Assembly: GCF_030538695.1 (NCBI RefSeq)
Contig: NZ_JAUNTN010000001.1
Span: 124,001 to 188,000 of the forward strand
DNA from: Paracoccus sp. (in: a-proteobacteria)
GTDB taxonomy: Bacteria > Pseudomonadota > Alphaproteobacteria > Rhodobacterales > Rhodobacteraceae
DNA length: 64,000 nucleotides
Direction: 5' to 3'
Below, one piece after another: positions 55,760 through 64,000 of the stretch. Numbering within the stretch: the stretch's first letter is position 1; each line of letters starts with the position of its first letter. Both the position numbers and the translations under genes were made by a program. The notes under the pieces were generated by a model. That model had not been told where the DNA came from. It did no database searches and saw only the letters and a program-made list of their open reading frames with translations.

Positions 55760-56995
55760 TCACCCGCGCCAATCCAGAACCGCGCCCCAGACCCGATCCA
55801 GTTGATCGCCACTGATACAATAGGGCGGCATCACATAAACCGTATTGCCCAAAGGCCGCAGCAAGACGCCGCGTTCCAGACAATGCGCGCGCAGACGCGG
55901 CCCGGCATCGGCCAGATAACCGGCATCGGCCACCTTCAGATCGACCGCAGCAATGGTGCCGCACTGGCGGGGGTTTTCGAACCGGGGATCGGCGGCCACA
56001 TGCGCCAGCCGCTCGGCCTGCATGGCGGCCAGCGCATCCAGCCGCGCCTGCATCGGCGACGCGCGCCATAACCGCACCTGAGCCAGCGCGGCGGCGCAGG
56101 CAATCGGGTTCGCGGTATAGCTGCTGGAATGATAAAACGTCCGGGCGCGGTCGGTCGAATAATGCGCCTGAAACACCGCCTCGCTGGCCAGTGTCACGGC
56201 CAGCGGGATGGCCCCGCCCGTCAACCCCTTGGAGCTGCACAGAATATCCAGCGCGATCCCGGCATGATCGCAGGCCCACAAACGCCCGGTGCGGCCCCAC
56301 CCCGTCATCACCTCATCCGCGATCAGCAGAACGCCGTGCCGGTCGCAAAGCGCCCGCAGCCCGGCCAGCACCTGCGGATCATACATGCGCATCCCGCCCG
56401 CACCCAGAACCAGCGGCTCCAGGATCAGCGCCGCCATATCACCCTGCGCCGCCAGCCCCTCGAACGCGGCCAGTGTCGCCGCACCGTCGCCCTGCGGAAA
56501 GGGCAGCGTATCGACCGCAAACAGCAGCGGATCATAGGCGGCATTGAAAACACCGCGCTCGCCCACGCTCATGGTGCCGATGGTGTCGCCGTGATAGCTG
56601 CCCTCGATCACCGCAATCCGGTGGCGCGGCTGGCCAGCATGGCGCCAATAGCCAAGCGCCATCTTCAGCGCCACCTCGACCGAGGTCGAGCCGCTGTCGG
56701 AATAGAACACCCGCGACAGCCCGGCAGGGGCCATGGCGATCAGCGCTTCGGCCAGTTCCTCGGCCGGGGCGTGGGTCAGACCGGCAAAGATCACCTGATC
56801 CATCCGCGCCGCCGTCTCGGCAATCGCATCCATGATTTCGGGCGTGCGATGGCCGTGGGTGATGACCCACCAACTGGAAATCGCGTCGATCAGCGGCCCG
56901 CGATCGGTGTCGATCACCGCGCCATGGGTCGCGGTCACGCGCGGCGGGGCGGGTTCCAGCGCGTGCTGGGTAAAGGGATGCCAGACGGCGCTCAT
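55760..56995 (-). CDS. bioA: Adenosylmethionine-8-amino-7-oxononanoate aminotransferase
   Basis: Third step of biotin synthesis: converts KAPA to DAPA with S-adenosylmethionine as amino donor. 411 residues, class III PLP aminotransferase: ISSWWVITHGHRTPEI (BioA-specific), FYSDSGSTSVEVALKMALGY, the Asp in LLIADEVMTGWGRTG and the PLP Lys in CSSKGLTGG. Last gene of the operon; start overlaps the bioD stop (ATGA). Confidence 0.95.
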   Translation of the reverse strand: MSAVWHPFTQHALEPAPPRVTATHGAVIDTDRGPLIDAISSWWVITHGHRTPEIMDAIAETAARMDQVIFAGLTHAPAEELAEALIAMAPAGLSRVFYSDSGSTSVEVALKMALGYWRHAGQPRHRIAVIEGSYHGDTIGTMSVGERGVFNAAYDPLLFAVDTLPFPQGDGAATLAAFEGLAAQGDMAALILEPLVLGAGGMRMYDPQVLAGLRALCDRHGVLLIADEVMTGWGRTGRLWACDHAGIALDILCSSKGLTGGAIPLAVTLASEAVFQAHYSTDRARTFYHSSSYTANPIACAAALAQVRLWRASPMQARLDALAAMQAERLAHVAADPRFENPRQCGTIAAVDLKVADAGYLADAGPRLRAHCLERGVLLRPLGNTVYVMPPYCISGDQLDRVWGAVLDWRG

Positions 56996-57603
56996 GCGAA
57001 ATCCTGCGGGTTGAAGTGGCGGGCCATGGCGGCGCTCAGTCCGGCACGGTCCAGCGGGTCCAGCCGAGGCAGACGCCCCAGCACCCGCACCGCACCCATC
57101 TGGCCGATGGTGGCGATATTATCCGGGTTGTCATCGCCGACAAAGGCCACCCCATGCAACGGCACGCCCCGCGCGCGCAGCGATTCCAGCGCGGTCAGCG
57201 TGTGGCTGATGGTGCCCAGCCCGGTTGTGGCCACCACAACCACCGGAATGCCCCAATCGGCAAACAGATCGGCAAACAGCATCTGCCGCGTCACCGGAAC
57301 CAGCGCGCCGCCGGCCCCCTCGATCACCAGCGACGGCGCATCAGGCGGGGTCAGCGCCGCCGCGTCAATGGTGACGCCATCCAGTTCCGCCGCACGATGC
57401 GGCGACAGGGGCTGGCGCAGGCGATAGGCCTCGGGCCAGATGCGCGCACCCGACAGACCGGCGACGCAATCGGCATCCAGCCCGTCGGCCAGCCCGGATT
57501 GCAGCGGCTTCCAGTAATCGGCACCGATCAGCCCGCACAATCCGGCGGCAAAGACCGTCTTGCCGATGCCGGTGCCGGTGCCGGTGATTACGAACCGGGC
57601 CAT
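56992..57603 (-). CDS. bioD: Dethiobiotin synthetase
   Basis: ATP-dependent closure of the ureido ring. 203 residues: P-loop GTGTGIGKT at 8-16, catalytic Lys in YWKPLQSGL, and EGAGGALVPVTRQMLFAD. Start lies inside the end of bioF (16-base overlap). Confidence 0.93.
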   Translation of the reverse strand: MARFVITGTGTGIGKTVFAAGLCGLIGADYWKPLQSGLADGLDADCVAGLSGARIWPEAYRLRQPLSPHRAAELDGVTIDAAALTPPDAPSLVIEGAGGALVPVTRQMLFADLFADWGIPVVVVATTGLGTISHTLTALESLRARGVPLHGVAFVGDDNPDNIATIGQMGAVRVLGRLPRLDPLDRAGLSAAMARHFNPQDFA

Positions 57604-58715
57604 AGCTCCTCCAGCGTGTCGGCAAGGCGGATCACGTCATCCTCGCTGGCATTCAGCGTCAGCGAGACACGCAGCCGCGCCGTGCCCAAAGGCACGGTGG
57701 GCGGGCGGATGCCGCGCACATCAAAACCACGCGCCTGCACCTGTTCGGCCAAGGCCATCGCGGGCGCGTTGCCGCCGACGATCACCGGCACGATCTGACT
57801 GCCGCTGGCGCTTAGCCCCATCCGCGCCAGCCGCGCGGAAAACAGCGCCACCCGCGCCGCCAGCGCATCGCGCCGCCAGCCCTCGTCTCGCAGGATTGCC
57901 AGCGCCGCCCGCCCCGCCGCCGCCATCAAAGGCGAGGGCGCGGTGCCAAAGATGAACGGGCGGCAGCGGTTCACCATGAAATCGGTCAGCAGCCGCGGCC
58001 CGCAGACCAGTGCGCCCGACCCGCCCAAAGCCTTGCCCAGCGTGTGCAGCGTCAGCACATTGCCGCGCCCTTCCAGATCATGGGCCAGCCCGCGCCCGTC
58101 AGGGCCGTAAACGCCGGTGGCATGGGCCTCGTCCACGATCAGAAAGCCGTGGTCATCGGCCAGGGCCGCCAGATCGGCCAGAGGCGCACGGTCGCCGTCC
58201 ATGCTGTAAAGGCTTTCCACCGCGATCCACACCGCGCCGCGCCCGCCCGCCGCGCGCCAGTTGCGGATGCGATCCGCCGCGTCGCCCGCATCGTTGTGGC
58301 GAAAACCGAGAACCTCGGCCCGGCCAGCCCGCGCGCCTTCATGCGTGCTGGCGTGGGACAGATCATCCATCAGCAACAGGTCGCCGCGCTGCGGCAGAGT
58401 GGTCAGAATGGCGAAATTCGCCACATAGCCGCCACCGAACCCCAGCGCCGATTCCGCGCCGAAAAAGGCGGCGGCCTCGGATTCGAACTGCTCTTGTTCG
58501 TCGCAATTGCCGCGCAGCAACCGCGACCCGGCAGCCCCCACCGGAACGCCGCGATCCAGCGCATCGCGCACGGCATCGGCCAGCCGCCCCGACCCGGCCA
58601 GCCCCAGATAATCGTTCGAGGAAAAATCCACGCCCGCGCGCGGGATCAGCCGCCGCAGCCGCGCATCCGCCGCAAGCCCGGCCAGTTGTTCGCGATATAC
58701 CGCCAGCCGGTCCAC
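57588..58715 (-). CDS. bioF: 8-amino-7-oxononanoate synthase
   Basis: PLP enzyme condensing pimeloyl-CoA or pimeloyl-ACP with alanine. 375 residues: DFSSNDYLGLAGSG near 30-43, FGGGYVANFAILTTLP, the His in DDLSHASTHEG, DEAHATGVYGPDGRG and the PLP Lys in HTLGKALGGSGA. 54 bases after bioB. No bioC, bioH or other pimeloyl-supply gene is in this operon. Confidence 0.94.
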   Translation of the reverse strand: MDRLAVYREQLAGLAADARLRRLIPRAGVDFSSNDYLGLAGSGRLADAVRDALDRGVPVGAAGSRLLRGNCDEQEQFESEAAAFFGAESALGFGGGYVANFAILTTLPQRGDLLLMDDLSHASTHEGARAGRAEVLGFRHNDAGDAADRIRNWRAAGGRGAVWIAVESLYSMDGDRAPLADLAALADDHGFLIVDEAHATGVYGPDGRGLAHDLEGRGNVLTLHTLGKALGGSGALVCGPRLLTDFMVNRCRPFIFGTAPSPLMAAAGRAALAILRDEGWRRDALAARVALFSARLARMGLSASGSQIVPVIVGGNAPAMALAEQVQARGFDVRGIRPPTVPLGTARLRVSLTLNASEDDVIRLADTLEELWPGS

Positions 58716-58769
58716 GCCGCCCCCTTGTCTAGCCTTGTCGTGCCGCCGGTCCGGGCAGTGGCCGCAGAA

Positions 58770-59837
58770 TTATCGCAGCACCGGAATCGCCGGATCGGCC
58801 TGCCGGGCGGCCTGACGCCGCGCCTCGGCCTGCAACTCCTCCGGGTCGGGCAGGTGTTCATGCACCGCCATCGGCTTCAGCCCCAGCCGGGCGAACAGGC
58901 GCGCGTCCTGATCTTCGCCGGGGTTGTCCTTGGTCAGCAGCGTATCGCCCACGAAAATCGAGTTCGCCCCGGCAAAGAAACACATCGCCTGCATTTCATC
59001 CGACATTTCGGTGCGCCCGGCCGACAGGCGGACATGGGCCTGCGGCATCATGATCCGCGCCACGGCGATGGTGCGCACGAAATCAATCGGATCGACGGGG
59101 GCGGCATCGGCCAGCGGCGTGCCCTCGACCGGGATCAGCATGTTGATCGGCACGGAATCGGGCGGCTCAGGCAGGTTAGCCAGCGTCACCAGCATATCCA
59201 CCCGGTCCTGATTGCCCTCGCCCAGACCCAGAATGCCGCCGGAACAAACCTTGATGCCAGATTTGCGCACGTTTTCCAGCGTTTCCAGCCGGTCCGCAAA
59301 GCTGCGAGTGGTGATAACCTTGCCGTAATGCGATTCCGAGGTGTCGATGTTGTGGTTATAGTAATCCAGCCCGGCCTGTTTCAGCCGCTGCGCCTGACCG
59401 GCATCCAGCATCCCCAGCGTCATGCAGGTTTCCATGCCCAGCGCCTTGACGCCTTCCACCATGGCGACGATCTGCGCCATGTCGCGTTCCTTGGGGCTGC
59501 GCCAGGCGGCGCCCATGCAATAGCGGGTGGCCCCGGCATCGCGCGCGCGACGCGCCTCGGCGATGACGCGCTGCACCTGCATCAGTTTCGACGCCGACAG
59601 GCCGGAATCATAGCGCGCCGACTGGCTGCAATAGGTGCAATCCTCGGGGCAGCCGCCGGTCTTGATCGACAAAAGCCGGCTCATCTGCACGCGGTTGGGG
59701 TCGAAATTCTGGCGATGCACGGTCTGCGCCTGAAACAGCAGATCCATGAACGGCAGATCGAACAGCGCCCGCGCCTCGTCCCCGGACCAGACCTTGCGAC
59801 CCGAAGTGTCAGAGGAGGAAAGATCGGTGTGCAGCAT
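58770..59837 (-). CDS. bioB: Biotin synthase
   Basis: Radical-SAM enzyme inserting sulfur into dethiobiotin. 355 residues: [4Fe-4S] cysteines Cys63, Cys67, Cys70 in [16 protein letters not shown], further [25 protein letters not shown] and [13 protein letters not shown], and C-terminal [13 protein letters not shown]. First gene of bioB-F-D-A. The promoter region (59838-59909) shows direct repeats of AGATT but no clear BioR or BirA operator. Confidence 0.96.
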   Translation of the reverse strand: MLHTDLSSSDTSGRKVWSGDEARALFDLPFMDLLFQAQTVHRQNFDPNRVQMSRLLSIKTGGCPEDCTYCSQSARYDSGLSASKLMQVQRVIAEARRARDAGATRYCMGAAWRSPKERDMAQIVAMVEGVKALGMETCMTLGMLDAGQAQRLKQAGLDYYNHNIDTSESHYGKVITTRSFADRLETLENVRKSGIKVCSGGILGLGEGNQDRVDMLVTLANLPEPPDSVPINMLIPVEGTPLADAAPVDPIDFVRTIAVARIMMPQAHVRLSAGRTEMSDEMQAMCFFAGANSIFVGDTLLTKDNPGEDQDARLFARLGLKPMAVHEHLPDPEELQAEARRQAARQADPAIPVLR

Positions 59838-59909
59838 GGCGCGTATCCGTGACTGTGAATCTGCCGAAATCTGTAACAGCTTGCCGCGGCGCTGTCCAAT
59901 GGCGGCGGA

Positions 59910-60275
59910 TCACGACCCCGGCTTGGGCCGCATCGCGGCGGCGGCCAGGTTATACAGCGCCTCGGCCCGCCCAAACTCGCGCGAGGCGGTGGCGCGCGCC
60001 TGTTCGAACCGGGGCATCATGCGATCCAGATCGGCATTGGCCTTGCGAATTTCCCGCGCGGCCCGGCCCGCCTGCGCATTCGCCATCCGCGCCTCGGCCA
60101 CGCCCAGCGGCGCGGTGGCCCGATAGGACTGCTGCAAGGCCGCTTCGAGGCTGGTGATATTCTGCCGCGCAGCCGTGACATGAGCGTTAAAGGCCGCGAA
60201 CTTGCGCAGCTCCAGATCGGCCTTGATCCGGGCGACCTGTTCCAGTTGCTGCAACTGCTTGATCTTTTTCACCAT
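59910..60275 (-). CDS. FliJ-like coiled-coil protein of the flagellar export operon
   Basis: 121 residues, highly helical, Ala/Gln/Arg-rich with heptad patterns (IKQLQQLEQVARIKADLELR, then EAALQQSYRATA). No signal or membrane segment. Overlaps flhB by 7 bases and is last in the flhA-fliR-flhB operon. Size and character fit a FliJ-type export chaperone, but sequence marks are weak, so it may be a lineage-specific flagellar protein. Confidence 0.6.
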   Translation of the reverse strand: MVKKIKQLQQLEQVARIKADLELRKFAAFNAHVTAARQNITSLEAALQQSYRATAPLGVAEARMANAQAGRAAREIRKANADLDRMMPRFEQARATASREFGRAEALYNLAAAAMRPKPGS

Positions 60276-61336
60276 CCCGCACGGCTCCTGGCGCGCATCT
60301 TTTCGGCAAAGCGAATGGCCGCCGCGACCGGGCCAAAGTGATCGCGGCGGATTTCCTCGCCCACCTTGACGGTGGCGTGAATGGCGCGGGCGCAGGGCGG
60401 ATCGGACCAGATCGGCACGTTGTTTTCCTTTGCTTTTTCACGGATTCTGGCGGCGATTTCATCGACACCTTTGGCCACGCAGACGGGGGCCAGCCCGCTG
60501 CCGCGTTTCCATTCCAGCGCGACGGCGTAATGCGTGGGGTTGACGATCACCACATCGGCCTTGGCCACATCGGCGATCATCTGCGACATGACAATATCGA
60601 CAGCCTTTTGCCGCCGTGCACCCTTCATATGCGGATCGCCCTCGGAATCCTTGTGTTCGTCCTGCATTTCCTTGCGGCTCATCCGCAGCTTTTGCAAATG
60701 TTCGTGGCGTTTCCACAGGTAATCGATAATGGCAAACACCGCCGAAATCGCCAGCGCCATCAGCAGCACGCGCCCGATCAGCATCCCCAGCCCGGCCACC
60801 CAGCGCCCTTCACCCATGAAGGGCGTGTTCAGCACCAAATTAATCAGAGAGGTAAAAAGATACCATCCGCCCACGCACACCACCCCCACCTTGGCCAATG
60901 AGATTGCGAATTGCACCAGACCGGATTTGCCGAATTTCTGCTTGGCATTGGCGAAGGGGTTGATCTTTTTGATGTCGGGCATGACCTTTTTGCCCGCAAA
61001 CACGATGCCACGCTGCGCCGCCAGACCGGCGATGATCGTGACACCCGGCACCAGCACCAGCGCCAGCACCGCTATGGCCGCGAACTGCCACAGGCTGTCA
61101 GCCGTCGCATAGACCGACCCCTGCGGCCAGCCATCCGCGCCCATCGCGCGGGCGCCCATGGCCAGCCACGTCCTGACCGCATATCCGGCCATCAGCGCAA
61201 AGGCGACCCAGGCGCCCAGATACATCAGCGCCGCATTCACCTCGGTCGAGCGGACAATATCGCCCTTTTCCCGCGCCTTGCGGATTTTCTGTTCCGAGGC
61301 GTCGAACTGCTTGTCGTCCTTGTCTTCCTCGCTCAT
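60269..61336 (-). CDS. flhB: Flagellar export switch protein FlhB
   Basis: Inner-membrane part of the flagellar type III secretion apparatus that changes substrate specificity. 355 residues: four membrane helices in the first ~215 residues, a charged linker (KRHEHLQKLRMSRKEMQDEH) and the self-cleaving NPTH at 266-269 followed by YAVALEW. ATG at 61336 overlaps the fliR stop; the open frame upstream is fliR in another frame. Confidence 0.94.
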   Translation of the reverse strand: MSEEDKDDKQFDASEQKIRKAREKGDIVRSTEVNAALMYLGAWVAFALMAGYAVRTWLAMGARAMGADGWPQGSVYATADSLWQFAAIAVLALVLVPGVTIIAGLAAQRGIVFAGKKVMPDIKKINPFANAKQKFGKSGLVQFAISLAKVGVVCVGGWYLFTSLINLVLNTPFMGEGRWVAGLGMLIGRVLLMALAISAVFAIIDYLWKRHEHLQKLRMSRKEMQDEHKDSEGDPHMKGARRQKAVDIVMSQMIADVAKADVVIVNPTHYAVALEWKRGSGLAPVCVAKGVDEIAARIREKAKENNVPIWSDPPCARAIHATVKVGEEIRRDHFGPVAAAIRFAEKMRARSRAGW

Positions 61337-62088
61337 GGCACCCCCGGCAGCGATATGGACAGCACCGCATCGGCCCAGACAGCCACCAGCAACGGCGCGA
61401 TCACCACCAGCGCCACCAGCGCCAGTAGGATCGAGCCGGGCGCGCCGATGAACAGCACCGGCAGTTGCGGCATCACCTTGTTGATGACCCCCGACAGCGC
61501 CTGATACAGAAATCCGCCCAGAATGAACGGCGCGGCCAGCGTCATCGCCAGCCCAAAGCTGCGCGCGACATAAGACACGATCTCGGGCAGGATCGCGGCA
61601 ATGTCGGGCACGGCACCCAGCGGCCACAGCACAAAGCTGTCGGCCAGCAACTGCACCATCATCACCGGCAGACCCAGCGTGAACAGAATCGCAATCCCGC
61701 CCAGATGCAGCATGTTGCCGACGGGATGCGGCGACGCCTCGTTCGCGCCGCCCACGATCTGCGCCAGCGAGGTGCTGGCGGCAATGGCGCTGGTGCCGAT
61801 GTCGATGGCAAAGGCCATGATCCGCACCAGCGTCCCCGCCGCCAGCCCGACCGCTATTTCCGTAAGCGCCGGCAACAGCAGCCCGGCGGCGTCCGCCGTG
61901 TCAGGGCCGGGGCCGCTGATGCCCGACAGCAGGGGTGCCAGCGACATGGCGATGGCCACCTTGACCCGCCCCGGCACCATGCGTTCGCCGATGCCGGGCA
62001 GCATCAGCAAAAACGCCTGCAACCGCAGATAGGTCAGCACCAGCCCCATATCCAGGCCCGGAACAGCGGCGGCCAGCCCGTTCAGCAT
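61333..62088 (-). CDS. fliR: Flagellar biosynthesis protein FliR
   Basis: 251 residues, hydrophobic, about six membrane helices; LRLQAFLLMLPGIGERMVPGRVK near the start, a conserved QIVGGANEASPHPVGNML and VMMVQLLADSFVLWPLG in the middle. Part of the export gate with FlhA, FlhB, FliP and FliQ. One-base overlap with flhA (TGATG) and four-base overlap with flhB. Confidence 0.9.
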   Translation of the reverse strand: MLNGLAAAVPGLDMGLVLTYLRLQAFLLMLPGIGERMVPGRVKVAIAMSLAPLLSGISGPGPDTADAAGLLLPALTEIAVGLAAGTLVRIMAFAIDIGTSAIAASTSLAQIVGGANEASPHPVGNMLHLGGIAILFTLGLPVMMVQLLADSFVLWPLGAVPDIAAILPEIVSYVARSFGLAMTLAAPFILGGFLYQALSGVINKVMPQLPVLFIGAPGSILLALVALVVIAPLLVAVWADAVLSISLPGVP

Positions 62089-64000
62089 CAGGCGGCCTCG
62101 ATCGTGCCGACCAGCCGCAATTCGGCGGCCGGGTCGATTTCTTCCAGCCCGATGACCGGCACCGCCAGCCCGTTCGAGGCCAGCAGCGATTTCACCATCC
62201 GCCGCCGATGATCCGGCGCTGCGATCACCGGCGCGCTGGCCGGTTCCGACACCGCCATCGCCTTGCGCGTCTGATCCAGCAGCTTGCGCGACAGCGCAGG
62301 CGTGATCGCCCCGGCACCGCTGCGACCCGTTTCATTGTCGGATCGCACGAACTCGGCCTCCCACGCGGGGTGAAGCTGGATGACGCTGATCCGGCCCTCG
62401 GGGTCGGCCAGTTGCTGGGTGATCTGCCCGCGAAGGCGTTTGCGCACCAGTTCGTAAACCGTTTCCACCGAATCGATGCCCCGGAATTCGGAAATCGCAT
62501 CGACGATCAGCGGCAGGTTGCGGATCGAGACCCTTTCCTCCAGCAGGCCGCGCAGCACCGCCAGCAGCATTTCGGGCGTGACCTTTTCGGGGATCATGCT
62601 GTCGAAATACTTACGATAGCGTTCGGCGCGGGTCGGGTCGGACAGGTTTTTCAGCTCGTCCAACTGCCGCTGCATGGCGGATTGCGTCAGCAGGGCGGGC
62701 AGATGCGCCTTGACCACCTCCATCAGATGGGTGGACAGGATCTCCATCGGGGTGACGACGGTCGCACCCAGCATCACGGCTTCGTCCTGCGCATCGCGCC
62801 CGATCCAGCGGGCCGGGCTGCCATAGACAGGCTCTTTGACCGCGACACCACCCAGCGCCTTGACCGCATCTTCGGGGCCAAGCGCCAGAACCTCGGTCGG
62901 GCGCAGCGCACCGCGGCCGCGGACCACGCCCTGAATGCGGATCTGATATTCGGCGGGCGGCAGATCGTCGGTGTCGGTGATGCGCACATCAGGCAGGATC
63001 AGGCCAAAGCCGCGCGCGATATGCACCCGCAGGTTATTGATCCGCGTGCCCAGCCCCCGCGCCTGATCCAGCGCGATGACGACCAGATCGGTGCCGATCT
63101 CGACGCTGATTTCGTCGGTATCCAGCACATCGCCGATACGGCTGGCCGGGGCCGGTTCGGGCGTGTCGTCGATTTCGGGCAGATCGGCCTCGGGCTTGCG
63201 CCGGGATACGCGCCAGGCAACCATGCCCATGACGGCGGCAATGCCCAGAAACAGCAGCGTCGGCATCCCCGGCACCATGGACATCACCACCATCGTGCCC
63301 GCAACCACCGCCGGTCCCTGCCAGCCTTGCAGCAACTGATTCGACAAAAGCTGGCTGGTGGTATCGGTGGCCCCGCCGCGCGACAGCAACAGCGCCGCCG
63401 CCATCGAGGTAATCAGCGCCGGCACCTGTGTCACCAGACCATCGCCGATGGTCAGCCGCGAATAAGAGGCCACGGCATCGCCCACCGCCATGCCATGCAC
63501 CAGAATGCCGACCGTCAGCCCGATCAGCAGGTTTATCATCGTGATGATAAGCCCCGCCACGGCATCGCCCTTGACGAATTTCGACGCCCCGTCGAGCGAG
63601 CCGAAAAAGCTGATCTCGCGCTGTTCCCGTTCGCGGCGGCGCTTGGCCTCGGCATGGTCGATGGCGCCCGAGGACAGGTCGCCGTCGATGGCCAACTGCT
63701 TGCCCGGCAAGGAATCCAGCGCGAAACGGGCCGATACCTCGGCCATGCGGCCCGAACCCTTGGTGATGACCATAAAGTTCACCACCGTAATCACTCCGAA
63801 CACCGTGATCCCGACCAGAATCGAGCCACCCGCCACGAATTGCGCGAACCCGGCGATCACCTGTCCGGCGGCCTGTTCGCCCGTATGCCCCTGGGTCAGG
63901 ATCAGCCGGGTCGAGGACACGTTCAGCGACAGCCGGATAACCAGCGTCACCAGCAGCATCACCGGAAACGCCTGAAAATCCGTCGGCTTATCCACCAGCG
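62088..64000 (-). CDS. flhA: Flagellar export gate protein FlhA (N-terminus beyond the window)
   Basis: About 636 residues present of roughly 690; the first ~50-60 lie off the right edge. Seen are the membrane part with LSLNVSSTRLIL, the conserved FHIPEP-loop region (FALDSLPGKQLAIDGDLSSG), ASKFVKGDAVAGLIITMINL and VTQVPALITSMAAALLLS, then the cytoplasmic domain (GFGLILPDVRITD, LRGLLEERVSIRNLPLIVDA). Sets the export motor core. First of the visible flagellar genes. Confidence 0.95.
   Translation of the reverse strand, partial: LVDKPTDFQAFPVMLLVTLVIRLSLNVSSTRLILTQGHTGEQAAGQVIAGFAQFVAGGSILVGITVFGVITVVNFMVITKGSGRMAEVSARFALDSLPGKQLAIDGDLSSGAIDHAEAKRRREREQREISFFGSLDGASKFVKGDAVAGLIITMINLLIGLTVGILVHGMAVGDAVASYSRLTIGDGLVTQVPALITSMAAALLLSRGGATDTTSQLLSNQLLQGWQGPAVVAGTMVVMSMVPGMPTLLFLGIAAVMGMVAWRVSRRKPEADLPEIDDTPEPAPASRIGDVLDTDEISVEIGTDLVVIALDQARGLGTRINNLRVHIARGFGLILPDVRITDTDDLPPAEYQIRIQGVVRGRGALRPTEVLALGPEDAVKALGGVAVKEPVYGSPARWIGRDAQDEAVMLGATVVTPMEILSTHLMEVVKAHLPALLTQSAMQRQLDELKNLSDPTRAERYRKYFDSMIPEKVTPEMLLAVLRGLLEERVSIRNLPLIVDAISEFRGIDSVETVYELVRKRLRGQITQQLADPEGRISVIQLHPAWEAEFVRSDNETGRSGAGAITPALSRKLLDQTRKAMAVSEPASAPVIAAPDHRRRMVKSLLASNGLAVPVIGLEEIDPAAELRLVGTIEAA

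Overview
The window is GC-rich DNA from an alphaproteobacterium, most likely of the Rhodobacteraceae/Paracoccaceae (Paracoccus- or Rhodobacter-like). This rests on the proteins: sox-type sulfur genes, DUF2794 and DUF3576 proteins, a GTP cyclohydrolase II with a long N-terminal extension, a bioBFDA operon, and dispersed intergenic GAGGATATTT elements. It is an ordinary chromosomal segment. I saw no rRNA, tRNA, prophage, insertion sequence or CRISPR array.

Layout. 1-8.7 kb: 5' part of rpsB, a trimethylamine methyltransferase-family protein, a KDPG-aldolase/MFS pair, and an RND efflux pump with a divergent TetR regulator and a clear operator. 9.4-19 kb: an alicyclic-acid catabolic cluster. badH-badI-aliB-aliA, a FadB-like fusion and a thiolase form one tightly packed operon. 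It is divergent from the MarR regulator badR, and a second acyl-CoA dehydrogenase gene lies beyond badR. Together they should take cyclohexanecarboxylate through pimeloyl-CoA to glutaryl-CoA and acetyl-CoA; no separate BadK hydratase is present. 19-28 kb: three surface-polysaccharide genes (GT61, a two-module glycosyltransferase, a sulfotransferase-like/GT32 fusion) convergent with a 1322-residue G8/RTX protein. 28.2-33.6 kb: a compact sulfur operon (cytochrome c, FccB, YeeE/YedE transporter, a second FccB-like flavoprotein, SoxY, SoxZ). The last 46 codons of soxZ lie in a 179-bp unit repeated twice more downstream. 34-37 kb: a DctQMP TRAP transporter.

37-52 kb holds mainly housekeeping genes: OmpR-type regulator, ribA, L,D-transpeptidase, yggS-type PLP protein, porin, DUF3576 lipoprotein, leuS-lptE-holA plus a YhiN-like flavoprotein, a GST and a thioesterase. 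It also holds a two-component pair whose kinase and regulator both look internally deleted in frame, followed by DUF2478, TusA-like, AEC transporter and crotonase genes. 52-64 kb: DUF2794, two tandem I78-type lipoproteins, a TetR regulator, glutamate-type dehydrogenase, the biotin operon bioB-bioF-bioD-bioA, and the end of a flagellar export operon (flhA-fliR-flhB and a FliJ-like coiled coil), with flhA running off the window.

The observations most worth following are the soxZ-tail repeats, the paired in-frame deletions in the two-component genes, a shared dyad (TGNCAA-N4-TTGNCA) that may be the BadR box, and the sulfur operon with two flavoproteins but only one cytochrome and no SoxXAB.
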